Source: Candidatus Omnitrophota bacterium (GTDB lineage Bacteria > Omnitrophota > Koll11 > Aquiviventales > Aquiviventaceae). Taken from it: DNA of 13,807 bases. A model generated the notes under the pieces. The model had not been told where the DNA came from. It was given only the letters and a program-made list of their open reading frames with translations, and did not search any database. Where the stretch lies: NCBI GenBank assembly GCA_016196415.1, contig JACPXS010000151.1, forward strand, positions 1 through 13,807. The letters are read 5' to 3'. Shown here in pieces: positions 7,636 through 13,807 of the stretch. Made by a program: the position numbers and the translations under genes. Within the stretch, counting starts at the first letter, position 1. Every line of letters begins with the position of its first letter.

Positions 7636-9600
7636 ATGTCTTTTCTCGCTCCGATCGCCCTCCTGTGGCTCCTCAGCGTTCCGGTCTTGCTCTGGCTCTG
7701 GCGATTGGCTGCGAGCCGTCACCAGGTGCAGGTGCCCAGCCTGATCCCATTCGAGCATCTCCTGAAACGCGCCCCGAGGCGCCGCACGCACCTTGTGGTC
7801 AATTGGCTCTTCTGGCTCCAGATCGGCGCCCTCCTCGGGCTCGTCCTTGCGCTCACCCGTCCCGTCCTGATGCAGCGGCGCGCGAAGACCACGCTCGTGA
7901 TCTTGGATACCTCAGCCAGCATGGGGGCTCGGATGCGGGGGACGAGCCCGTTTGACCTCGCCACCCAGACCCTCACGGCCCGGATCGCGCGTAAATCGCC
8001 GACCGATCAATTCTTTGTCGTGACGACCTCGCCGGTGAGCCCGCTCACCCCGCAGCCGAGCAGCGACGCCGTCGCGCTCATCAACGCCCTGCGCAGCCTT
8101 CGCGTCAATCACTTGGGCGGCTCGCTCGCGACGGCCGTGCGCATCGGACGGGCGCTGCTTGCGGAGGCGCCGGATGAGACGGTGGTGTTGACTGATGAAC
8201 CGCAACCGGCCGCGCACAGCGCCGACCGCGTCGATCCTTCGACTCGGGCCCCGGGCATGCCCGGGGGGCTCCACTGGGTGTCGGTGGGACAGCCGATCCC
8301 CAATATCGCGATCGTCGGCCTCGATGCCGAGGGACCGCTTTGCGCGCCGTCGGACGCGCGGGTGATCATTACGATCCAGAATTTTTCCGGCGAGTCGGCA
8401 ACCGTCACCGTGAGCGGCTCCCGGCAGGGCGAGCGGTTTACCGAGGCGACCGAACGCTTCGCCCCTCGCGCCAGACGCGCGATGTCGGTCAGCGTGCCGG
8501 AAGGAATGACGGGGCTGGCCGAGATCGAGCTCCATGCGAGCCCGGATGGGCTGGAGGTGGACAACCGAGCCTGGGTCGATCTTCATCGCAGCGCTCCGCG
8601 GCCGATCATCGTGCGCTCCTCATCCGCGCCGTTCAGGAACACCCTCGCCGCATGGCTCGGGGCCTGTCAAGCGTTGAGCTGGACCCTTGAGCCCCCCGCG
8701 CCTGGGCAGCCCTCCGCCCACACCGAAAGCGCCGCCGTGATCATCGCGGATGGGCCAGAGGACCTCTCATCGGCGACCGCTGCCATGGTGTTTAACCCGC
8801 CCATCGGGCCTCAGGGTCGCATCGTACAATCCGCTCCGGCAATCCTCAGTCACTGGGTGACAGCTTCGGATCACCCGATTAGCGCCTATTTCCCTCCGGT
8901 CGATGCGGTGTCGGCGGCGTTGAACCTCTCAGCACATGCAGGCGCCTCCGGCGTCCCGGTGGTGTCAGGGCTCGTCAACGGTCGCAAGGTGCCGATCATT
9001 GTGGCGGATGAACGGGATGATCGCCGGATCGTCTCGGTCTGGTTTGATCCATCGAGCAGCGAGCCCTCCACGCCGGTGTTGCTGGCGTTCTTCAACAGCC
9101 TTCGCTGGCTGATGGGGACGACCGCCGCACAGAGCACCGGTGAGCCCCTGGCGCTTCCGTTCTTCCGCCCCGGGTCCGTGATCGTTCGAAGACCGGACGG
9201 CTCAACGGAGCGCGTGGAAAGCGACGGCGCGCTCGTGCGCTACGATTCGACCACGCTGGCCGGACCCTACCGCTTCTCTCAGGGGTCCACTAACGTCACC
9301 GTCGCGGTGAACTTTTTCGATCCGCTGGAGTCCGACATGACCCAGCGCGTTTCGACTTGGGGCGGCGTGGCGCCGATCCAGGACCCCACCGGTGTTTCAC
9401 ATCCGCCCCCCGCCGGCCGTCTCGCCGATGGCAGACGAGCGCCCCATTCGCTTTCACATCTCGTCATCCTTTTCGTCCTGGTTCTGGTGCTCGCTGAGTG
9501 GTGGTGGTATAGCGTCTCCCATCAGCAGCGTTCGGTTGGATTTGAGGCGTTATCCCGCGGGGGGCGCCCCGTCCCGCCGCAGCCTGTGCGCGGCGCGTGA
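7636..9600 (+). CDS. BatA-like vWA membrane protein
   Basis: The protein has 654 residues from ATG 7636. The N-terminal BatA/aerotolerance-type region contains a membrane segment (3-23) and a conserved basic loop VPSLIPFEHLLKRAPRR (33-49). A second membrane segment follows (about 55-74, NWLFWLQIGALLGLVLALTRP). The vWA domain begins TTLVILDTSASMG (85-97), with MIDAS DTSAS (91-95). The usual Thr of the second metal loop is replaced by GGS (161-163), and the third loop is LTDE (185-188). A beta-rich region has the motif VDNRAWVDL (306-314), and a C-terminal membrane segment lies at about 606-625. Residues 196-211 are encoded by a palindromic in-frame insertion. BatA-like proteins are thought to partner MoxR at the membrane. 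GTG 7633, immediately upstream, is an alternative start. Confidence 0.88.
   Translation: MSFLAPIALLWLLSVPVLLWLWRLAASRHQVQVPSLIPFEHLLKRAPRRRTHLVVNWLFWLQIGALLGLVLALTRPVLMQRRAKTTLVILDTSASMGARMRGTSPFDLATQTLTARIARKSPTDQFFVVTTSPVSPLTPQPSSDAVALINALRSLRVNHLGGSLATAVRIGRALLAEAPDETVVLTDEPQPAAHSADRVDPSTRAPGMPGGLHWVSVGQPIPNIAIVGLDAEGPLCAPSDARVIITIQNFSGESATVTVSGSRQGERFTEATERFAPRARRAMSVSVPEGMTGLAEIELHASPDGLEVDNRAWVDLHRSAPRPIIVRSSSAPFRNTLAAWLGACQALSWTLEPPAPGQPSAHTESAAVIIADGPEDLSSATAAMVFNPPIGPQGRIVQSAPAILSHWVTASDHPISAYFPPVDAVSAALNLSAHAGASGVPVVSGLVNGRKVPIIVADERDDRRIVSVWFDPSSSEPSTPVLLAFFNSLRWLMGTTAAQSTGEPLALPFFRPGSVIVRRPDGSTERVESDGALVRYDSTTLAGPYRFSQGSTNVTVAVNFFDPLESDMTQRVSTWGGVAPIQDPTGVSHPPPAGRLADGRRAPHSLSHLVILFVLVLVLAEWWWYSVSHQQRSVGFEALSRGGRPVPPQPVRGA
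8223..8270 (+). repeat. Palindromic REP-like sequence inside the BatA-like gene
   Basis: The perfect 18-bp palindrome CCCCGGGCATGCCCGGGG lies at 8249-8266, preceded by 'gatccttcgactcggg'. It encodes DRVDPSTRAPGMPGG (197-211) within a linker directly after the third vWA metal loop region. The 'ccttcgactc' plus palindrome arrangement resembles short intergenic repeats rather than ordinary coding sequence. The reading frame is kept. Confidence 0.45.
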
Positions 9601-9609
9601 GAGTCGCTG

Positions 9610-12192
9610 ATGTGGCTCGCCCCGATGGTCTGGATTGCGGCCGTGGCGGCGGTATTGTCGCGCAGCCGCCGGATTCCGCTAAGCGGGTGGCGCAAATGGA
9701 CGGTCATCGGCTGTCGAGTAGTCGCGGTGAGCGCCTTATGCGCGGCCCTCTTGGGAATTTCTCGCCGGTATCGGCACGCCTCGCCCCGCTGCCTCCTCTA
9801 TCTCGTTGATGCCTCAGCGAGCATTGACGAATCCCAGCGGGCGTGGATCGCCCGGCGCATCGCCTCGCTTGAGGCCCTCCGCCACGCGTCGATGGAGCGC
9901 GCTGTGGTGGCGTTCGGCGCTGACACCCGGCTCCTGGTGCCGCTGGGTCGCGACCCCTTAACGGATCCCGAGGCGATCGCCCGGCAGCTTGCGCAGCCCG
10001 GCGTTCGACCCGACCAGACCAACCTGGAAACCGGGCTGCTGTCGCTTGTGGGATGGCTCCCGCCGGATCGTCGATGCGGGGTGGTCTTGTTGAGCGATGG
10101 ACAGGAAACGGCAGGCCATGTAACGAGGGTGCTGGCGTTTGTCAGGCGGTTTGGCTTGGAGGTGTTTCCTGCGCCTCCGCCGACGTTCAGCCGTGTTCAC
10201 ACCGTCTGGGAGCAGCTCTCGGTGCCCCCGGTGGTGCAACGCGGGGCGCCAGTGGTGATTCAAGCGGTGGTCTTGAATGGAAGCGCACACACCAAGAGCG
10301 GGCTCATGACCGTCGCGCTGCAGGGGGTGCCCGTGAAGCGCCAGCGCGTGGCGGTGCGTCCAGGCTGGCAGGTTTTCAGCCTGTCCATCCCCGCGATCGG
10401 ACGCGGCACGATGGCCCTTGAGGTGCGCCTGGCCATTCCGGAGGAAGGGTTGGACGAAACCCGAAGCGCCTACACGGACGTGGAAGGCCCGCCGAAACTC
10501 TTGCTGGTGACGGATCGCGCCGGACCCCTGCCCCTGCTTGCCGCCGCCCTGAAACGGCGCGAGATCGACATCGCCCTCGCGCGCTCCGATGAGCTGCCGA
10601 CGGAGGCGAACCGATTCATCGATGACGACGCCGTGATGCTGTTCAACCTCCCGAAATCCCAGCTCTCGCCGGACCGCGTGGGGGCGCTGCGGGCCTATGT
10701 CGAAACGTTGGGCGGCGGGCTCGTCACGATCGGGCTGGGCGGTGATCTGGCGCATGAAACCACCACCCCCTCGCCCCTGGATCCGTTGCTGCCGGTGACG
10801 TTTGAGCCGAAAGGGCTCCAGGAATCCACACGGCGCGTATGCATGATCCTCCTCATCGATCGCTCCGCCTCGATGTTCGGCCCGCGGATCGCCGCGACCA
10901 AACGGGCGGCGGTGGAGCTGGTCACACAGCTCGCCCCGGAGGATCTGGTGGGCGTCCTGGCCTTCGACACGCAGCCGTACGTCGTGGCTGAAGTGCAGCC
11001 GGCCGGTCAAGTCACTGCAAAGCTGGTGGATACGCTGGTCAGGCTGCGCTCAACCGGCGGGACCGATGTGTATCCGGCGCTGGTCGCTTCGGCAAAACGA
11101 TTGGAGCTGACCGGCGCGACGCTGAAACATCTCATCCTGCTTTCTGACGGCAACACCCCGGTCGAGCCCCAGGCCTATCGGGCGCTCCTGGACTCGTTTC
11201 GGCTCAGCGGAACGACGGTGACCACCATTGGCATCGGGGCGGCGTTTGTGAACACCGAGTACCTCGAGTGGTTGGCGAAGTCGACCGGAGGGACCTTCTA
11301 TCCCATGCGGAATCTCAATGAGCTGCCGCGCCTCATCGCACGGGATGTCCAGCAGCAGATGGGGCGGCTCCCCTTCACGGAAGGGCGGTTTCGTCCCACG
11401 AAAACGCCGACGACCGACTGGTTTGCCGAGACCGAAGACTGGCCGGCGCTTCGCGGCTATCTCACCGCGACCGCGAAGTCGGGCGCCCGCGTCGACTTGA
11501 CCGTCAACGGCGGCGAGGGAGAGGATCCGCTCCTGGCCCGGTGGACCGTCGGGCGAGGGCGCGTGGTGTCATTCCTGTCCGATGCGCAGGCGCGTTGGTC
11601 GCCTGAATGGATCCGCTGGCCGGGATTTGAGGGCGCCTGGGCGCAAGTCGTCCGATGGGCGATGCGCCCGCGGCTGACGGAAGAGCTGTTCGTGCGGATC
11701 GATGAGAGCGGGGACGAGCCGCAGCTCATCCTCGAGGGGGTGCTGCACGATCCGCAGGCCACGCTCATCGCGGCCGGAAGCGGCGAAGCGATTCCCCTCT
11801 CTTTGGTGCAGACCGGGAGCTGGCGATGGCGCGCGACCCTTGCGCAGGTGCCAAGTGGGTGGCATCAGCTGGCGCTTGAGTCACACCCGCCCGCTTCCCC
11901 GTCGGTGGGCGAGCGCGGCGCTGCGCCAGACCGGTCCACGGTCCTGGCGACCCGCTGGGTCCAGATCGGCACTCCGCCGAGCACCAAGGAACTAGCCGGC
12001 CAGCCCCCGCGAGAATCGGTGCTTCGCCAAATCGCCCGGTCGACGTCCGGGGCCTACGATGAACCGGATCGCGTGCTGCTCCCACCGACGACGACGGTGC
12101 AGGGCACCGCTCCGCTGCTTGCGTGGTGGCTTCCGCTGGCGATCCTGGCGCTGCTGGTGGATGTGGCGCTGCGTGGCAGCACCATGCTATGA
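9610..12192 (+). CDS. Double-vWA membrane protein with GATase-like domain
   Basis: An 860-residue protein. Two N-terminal membrane segments (about 2-17 and 30-50) precede a first vWA domain with MIDAS DASAS (67-71), Thr137 in DQTNLETGL and LLSDGQE (160-166). A beta-sandwich-like region comes next. A class I glutamine amidotransferase-like domain (about 294-400) begins PPKLLLVTD and includes GALRAYVETLGGGLVTIG. In place of a nucleophile elbow it has GLGGDLAH, with no catalytic Cys. The second vWA domain has DRSAS (417-421), TGGTD (482-486) and LLSDGN (510-515), an intact MIDAS. A C-terminal membrane segment is at about 836-854. This order is that of the large 'vWA plus GATase-like' proteins in MoxR/Bat clusters. 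It starts 9 bp after the BatA-like stop. The role is inferred: a membrane-anchored MoxR adaptor or scaffold. Confidence 0.9.
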   Translation: MWLAPMVWIAAVAAVLSRSRRIPLSGWRKWTVIGCRVVAVSALCAALLGISRRYRHASPRCLLYLVDASASIDESQRAWIARRIASLEALRHASMERAVVAFGADTRLLVPLGRDPLTDPEAIARQLAQPGVRPDQTNLETGLLSLVGWLPPDRRCGVVLLSDGQETAGHVTRVLAFVRRFGLEVFPAPPPTFSRVHTVWEQLSVPPVVQRGAPVVIQAVVLNGSAHTKSGLMTVALQGVPVKRQRVAVRPGWQVFSLSIPAIGRGTMALEVRLAIPEEGLDETRSAYTDVEGPPKLLLVTDRAGPLPLLAAALKRREIDIALARSDELPTEANRFIDDDAVMLFNLPKSQLSPDRVGALRAYVETLGGGLVTIGLGGDLAHETTTPSPLDPLLPVTFEPKGLQESTRRVCMILLIDRSASMFGPRIAATKRAAVELVTQLAPEDLVGVLAFDTQPYVVAEVQPAGQVTAKLVDTLVRLRSTGGTDVYPALVASAKRLELTGATLKHLILLSDGNTPVEPQAYRALLDSFRLSGTTVTTIGIGAAFVNTEYLEWLAKSTGGTFYPMRNLNELPRLIARDVQQQMGRLPFTEGRFRPTKTPTTDWFAETEDWPALRGYLTATAKSGARVDLTVNGGEGEDPLLARWTVGRGRVVSFLSDAQARWSPEWIRWPGFEGAWAQVVRWAMRPRLTEELFVRIDESGDEPQLILEGVLHDPQATLIAAGSGEAIPLSLVQTGSWRWRATLAQVPSGWHQLALESHPPASPSVGERGAAPDRSTVLATRWVQIGTPPSTKELAGQPPRESVLRQIARSTSGAYDEPDRVLLPPTTTVQGTAPLLAWWLPLAILALLVDVALRGSTML

Positions 12193-12206
12193 GGGGGGGG
12201 CGGGGG
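12193..12206 (+). other. G-run immediately after the double-vWA stop codon
   Basis: Eight G, one C and five G follow the TGA directly. The tract supplies about three runs of three G, so a three-tetrad quadruplex would need another strand, although a two-tetrad form is possible. It may equally be a slippage-prone tract. Confidence 0.3.
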
Positions 12207-12231
12207 CTCGCGTCGAGGAGTCGAAGAGCTG

Positions 12232-12506
12232 CCTGTGGGGCTGGTGTCTCAAGTTGCCAGGGCCTGCGACCGAGCCTGGGTACCCCCGCGGTGTTGCTTG
12301 GCAACACCAAGCAGCGGGGGTCGGCGACTGGAGTGCCGTACGCCGCAGGCGGAGGCCCGCTGCCTGCCTGCCGAAGCCTCAGCGCAGGCAGGCGCCACCC
12401 CACGCGTCCTCGCCGCGCTGGACTCCAGCTGTCGTCGGCTGCGGGTGCCGTGGGGGCCCCCGGCTTTGCGTCACCCGGCAACTTGAGGCATTACCCCTGT
12501 GGGGCT
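12232..12506 (+). mobile_element. MITE-like element (repeat copy B) with terminal inverted repeats and 11-bp direct repeats
   Basis: The 343-bp gap between two genes holds a non-autonomous element. CCTGTGGGGCT occurs perfectly at 12232-12242 and again at 12496-12506, a likely target-site duplication. Just inside, CTCAAGTTGCC (12248-12258) is matched by GGCAACTTGAG (12477-12487) in inverted orientation; the match extends imperfectly to about 18 bp. The body (12243-12495, about 253 bp) contains a nested hairpin, CCCCCGC(12283-12289)...GCGGGGG(12314-12320) enclosing GTGTTGC/GCAACAC (12291-12307). It also holds a second hairpin GCCTGCCTGC/GCAGGCAGGC (12362-12371, 12384-12393). No transposase is encoded. 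The right part is repeated at 1-149 and the left end at 13366-13399. The mobilising enzyme must lie elsewhere. Confidence 0.72.
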
Positions 12507-12535
12507 CCATAAGAAGGATGCGCAGGAACGCTCGG

Positions 12536-13282
12536 ATGTTTTTCAAGCGTCTCGTCCGGGTCGGGTTCATTGTCGTCCTCACCCACCTCGCCCCGCTGCA
12601 CGGCGCCTTCGCGGCGCAGTTGCCGTCGCTCTTTCGAGGGGTGGTCGTCGCCGACAGCCCGTTGGGGGTTCGGGTCGTGAGCGTTGAAGAATCCTCCCAG
12701 GCCTCGCTGGCGGATCTGCGTCCGGAAGATCTCATCGTCCGGGTGCGCGACACCGAGGTGCATTCCATCGATGAGTTCGCCACGCTTTCCAACGCCATGA
12801 ACGGCCACGCGATATCCGCCACCGTGCTGGTGTTCCGCAACGGCATGCCGCGCGAGCTGACGCTGCATCTGTACAGCTATCCCATACTCCAGGCATGGGG
12901 GATCCGCTTTCTCCCGGACCACGACATCCGGTTTGCCGATCCGCAAATCGGCCTGGCCTACTGGGCGAGGCTTGGCAGAGGTTTTGAGGAGGCCGGCAAC
13001 GTGCCGGACGCCCTGGATGCGTATCTCAACGGTCTCCATAACGTCCCGCGCGATCCGGCGACCGCGATGAACGTCAGTACCTTGTTGTCCCAGATGAGCC
13101 AACAGCGCCTGCGCTCCGGCGCGCTTGCCGAAGGCCTCGAGCGGCTCCACGAATCGCTCCTGATGCTGGAGCAGTTGTTCGACTCTCCGCTCAGCGATGA
13201 CCAACTCAAGGAGGTCCGTCGCCAACTGCACGATGCGCTCCACGCCCTCCGTCGCCTCAGACCACCACCCGCCGCATCCTAA
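12536..13282 (+). CDS. Secreted PDZ-domain protein with helical-repeat C-terminus
   Basis: The protein has 248 residues from ATG 12536, which has AGGAA (12524-12528) at 7 nt; ATG 12518 (MRRNAR) is an alternative. A Sec signal peptide MFFKRLVRVGFIVVLTHLAPLHGAFA ends with a plausible cleavage after AFA (26). Residues about 30-112 look like a PDZ domain of the HtrA/RseP type (RGVVVADSPLGVRVVSVEESSQASLADLRPEDLIVRVRD, then LVFRNGMPRELTLHL). PDZ domains of this type bind C-terminal or exposed peptides. Residues about 138-240 are helical and TPR-like (IGLAYWARLGRGFEEAGNVPDALDAYLNGL). No protease domain is present. It is probably a periplasmic scaffold; its link to the MoxR cluster is by position only, and element B separates the two. 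The open frame upstream of 12518 runs through element B and is not coding. Confidence 0.85.
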   Translation: MFFKRLVRVGFIVVLTHLAPLHGAFAAQLPSLFRGVVVADSPLGVRVVSVEESSQASLADLRPEDLIVRVRDTEVHSIDEFATLSNAMNGHAISATVLVFRNGMPRELTLHLYSYPILQAWGIRFLPDHDIRFADPQIGLAYWARLGRGFEEAGNVPDALDAYLNGLHNVPRDPATAMNVSTLLSQMSQQRLRSGALAEGLERLHESLLMLEQLFDSPLSDDQLKEVRRQLHDALHALRRLRPPPAAS

Positions 13283-13365
13283 CATTCATCCCACCGTTCT
13301 CCGCTCGGGGCTCAGGGTTCGGGGCTGGAGGCGGCAAGAATCCAATGCGCGGAGGTCATGGAAGT

Positions 13366-13399
13366 GGTGGTGCCTCAAGTTGCCTGGGCCTGCGGCCGA
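13366..13399 (+). repeat. Dispersed repeat copy C (left end)
   Basis: GGTGGTGCCTCAAGTTGCC followed by tGGGCCTGCGgCCGA matches the left end of element B (12240-12273) almost base for base, in the same orientation. Beyond about 13400 the similarity becomes patchy (short words such as CTCGCCGTCG and GGCACCCGC). No matching right terminus was found before the riboswitch. It is a degenerate or truncated family member. Confidence 0.6.
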
Positions 13400-13505
13400 A
13401 GGGAACCCGGCTCTGCCTCGCCGTCGCTTGGCATGCGTTCCGAGCAAGGCCACGCCGAGTCGAGGGACTCCGCGGCACCCGCGAGAGCATTCTCACCGCC
13501 AGGTC
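13400..13505. other. Non-coding stretch between repeat copy C and the riboswitch promoter
   Basis: The gene-free interval 13283-13698 holds, in order, about 80 bp of GC-rich sequence with no recognisable signal (13283-13365), repeat copy C, this degraded repeat-like stretch, and then the promoter and riboswitch. Short open frames here lack ribosome binding sites and protein-like composition. Confidence 0.5.
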
Positions 13506-13535
13506 TTGACGCTTTTGCAAAGTATCAGGTAAGGT
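13506..13535 (+). promoter_or_regulatory. Candidate promoter upstream of the riboswitch
   Basis: TTGACG (13506-13511) matches the -35 consensus at five of six positions. After an 18-bp spacer, TAAGGT (13530-13535) has the key T1, A2 and T6 of a -10 box but is otherwise weak. Transcription would start near 13542, a few bases before the aptamer. Its position supports it more than its sequence does. Confidence 0.35.
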
Positions 13536-13555
13536 TGAAGTAACCAGACAAGTTG

Positions 13556-13636
13556 GAAGACCGATAAAAGCAAACCACCCGTGAGGGTGGGACGCAAAGC
13601 TACGGGATCCTTAAGTGGTCAGCCGGGCTGCCGAAG
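13556..13636 (+). promoter_or_regulatory. Cyclic di-GMP-I (GEMM-I) riboswitch aptamer
   Basis: The conserved GEMM-I elements occur in order: AAAGCAAACC leading into stem P2, CCACCC (13575-13580) with GGGTGG (13585-13590) closed by the GNRA tetraloop GTGA; the invariant GGACGCAAAGC (13590-13600); a short P3 in which GATC (13607-13610 region) can pair with GGTC and the loop contains CCTTAAG, resembling the tetraloop-receptor strand; and the terminal AGCCGGGCTGCCG (13621-13633) that closes the aptamer. These RNAs bind the second messenger c-di-GMP and control motility, envelope, pilus or extracellular-protein genes. The aptamer precedes an intrinsic terminator and a strong ribosome binding site. 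Confidence 0.92.
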
Positions 13637-13664
13637 GAAGAAGGCAGTCCGGCGTTTTTGTTTT
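13622..13664 (+). terminator. Intrinsic terminator forming the riboswitch expression platform
   Basis: GCCGGGCTGCC (13622-13632) pairs with GGCAGTCCGGC (13643-13653) as an 11-bp stem with one G-U pair and a 10-nt purine-rich loop, followed by GTTTTTGTTTT (13654-13664). The 5' arm is also the 3' part of the c-di-GMP aptamer, so the two structures exclude each other. Ligand-stabilised aptamer should prevent termination. Confidence 0.85.
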
Positions 13665-13683
13665 GTATAGGCTTAGCCAAAAA

Positions 13684-13692
13684 AAGGAGGGG
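13684..13692 (+). promoter_or_regulatory. Strong Shine-Dalgarno of the riboswitch-controlled gene
   Basis: AAGGAGGGG lies 6 nt before the ATG at 13699, a near-perfect ribosome binding site. It decides the start codon and contrasts with the weak sites of most genes in the window. Confidence 0.85.
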
Positions 13693-13698
13693 ATTGAG

Positions 13699-13807
13699 AT
13701 GGGCAGACCTGGCCATAAGAGTTTCTTAGCCGTGATGTTATTTCTTGTTAGTGCGTGTTTGACAACCATCGGGAACGTAGCGCAAGCAGATGATGACGTT
13801 GTCGCAC
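13699..13807 (+). CDS. Exported protein, N-terminal fragment (truncated by window end)
   Basis: Only 36 residues are visible. MGRPGHKSF is followed by the hydrophobic core LAVMLFLVSACLTTIGNVAQA. Two processing routes are possible: VSAC (17-20) fits a lipobox with Cys20 lipidated, or signal peptidase I could cut after AQA (residue 30), leaving a mature start DDDVVA. The start is fixed by the Shine-Dalgarno. The gene lies behind the c-di-GMP riboswitch, so its product is probably a c-di-GMP-regulated surface, extracellular or envelope protein. Codons and base composition are clearly less GC-rich than in the rest of the window. The family cannot be judged from this fragment. Confidence 0.8.
   Translation, partial: MGRPGHKSFLAVMLFLVSACLTTIGNVAQADDDVVA

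Noticed and set aside
12283..12393. Hairpins in the element as a CRISPR array or integron attC site
   Set aside because: There are no regularly spaced direct repeats with spacers and no integrase or attC core motif; inverted ends and direct flanks fit a MITE better.
12059..12517. N-terminal extension of the PDZ protein frame
   Set aside because: It overlaps the end of the double-vWA gene and runs through the MITE-like element; the signal peptide and Shine-Dalgarno place the start at 12518 or 12536.
13283..13543. Small plus-strand open frames (at 13197-13532 and 13358-13543)
   Set aside because: No Shine-Dalgarno, overlap with repeat copy C and the riboswitch promoter, and no protein-like pattern.
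1..13807. tRNA or rRNA genes
   Set aside because: No cloverleaf with a T-arm GTTCRA-type box or rRNA-like conserved stretch was found by reading either strand.

Overview
The window is a GC-rich, gene-dense bacterial segment with an intergenic repeat family and one AT-richer stretch at its right end. Lipoprotein and Sec-type signal sequences, a PDZ protein with a signal peptide and a MoxR/DUF58/vWA cluster point to a Gram-negative, diderm-type bacterium. The gene set resembles what is seen in PVC/Omnitrophota-like or other deep-branching high-GC lineages. That placement is an inference; no rRNA or marker gene is present.

Left part (1-3337, minus strand): a three-gene ABC-2 exporter operon runs ATPase (2393-3337), six-TM permease (1641-2387), GldG-like auxiliary membrane protein (154-1641). 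Junctions are tight (5-nt gap, then a 1-nt stop/start overlap). A plausible sigma70-type promoter lies in the 60-bp divergent intergenic region. The operon ends against copy A of a dispersed repeat (1-149).

Centre (3398-13282, plus strand): after a small glycine-zipper lipoprotein (3398-3778) and two hairpins comes a cluster of a DUF4175-like membrane protein with a very long Gln/Ser/Gly-rich segment (3848-5587), a MoxR AAA+ ATPase (5584-6627), a DUF58 protein (6667-7554), a BatA-like vWA membrane protein (7636-9600), a double-vWA protein with a GATase-like domain (9610-12192) and a secreted PDZ/helical-repeat protein (12536-13282). Known MoxR systems pair the ATPase with vWA proteins as substrate adaptors, so this reads as an envelope-localised MoxR/vWA chaperone-like machine. 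The PDZ protein is a possible periplasmic partner.

Between the last two genes lies a ~253-bp MITE-like element (copy B) with imperfect terminal inverted repeats and a perfect 11-bp flanking direct repeat. Copy A matches its right part, and copy C (from 13366) matches its left end. Two other palindromic repeats touch the BatA-like gene: one just before its start codon and one in frame within the coding sequence.

Right end (about 13500-13807): a likely promoter, a cyclic-di-GMP class I (GEMM-I) riboswitch, and an intrinsic terminator whose 5' arm is the 3' part of the aptamer. These are followed by a strong Shine-Dalgarno and the start of an exported protein cut by the window edge. The overlap geometry suggests a c-di-GMP-activated (ON) switch.
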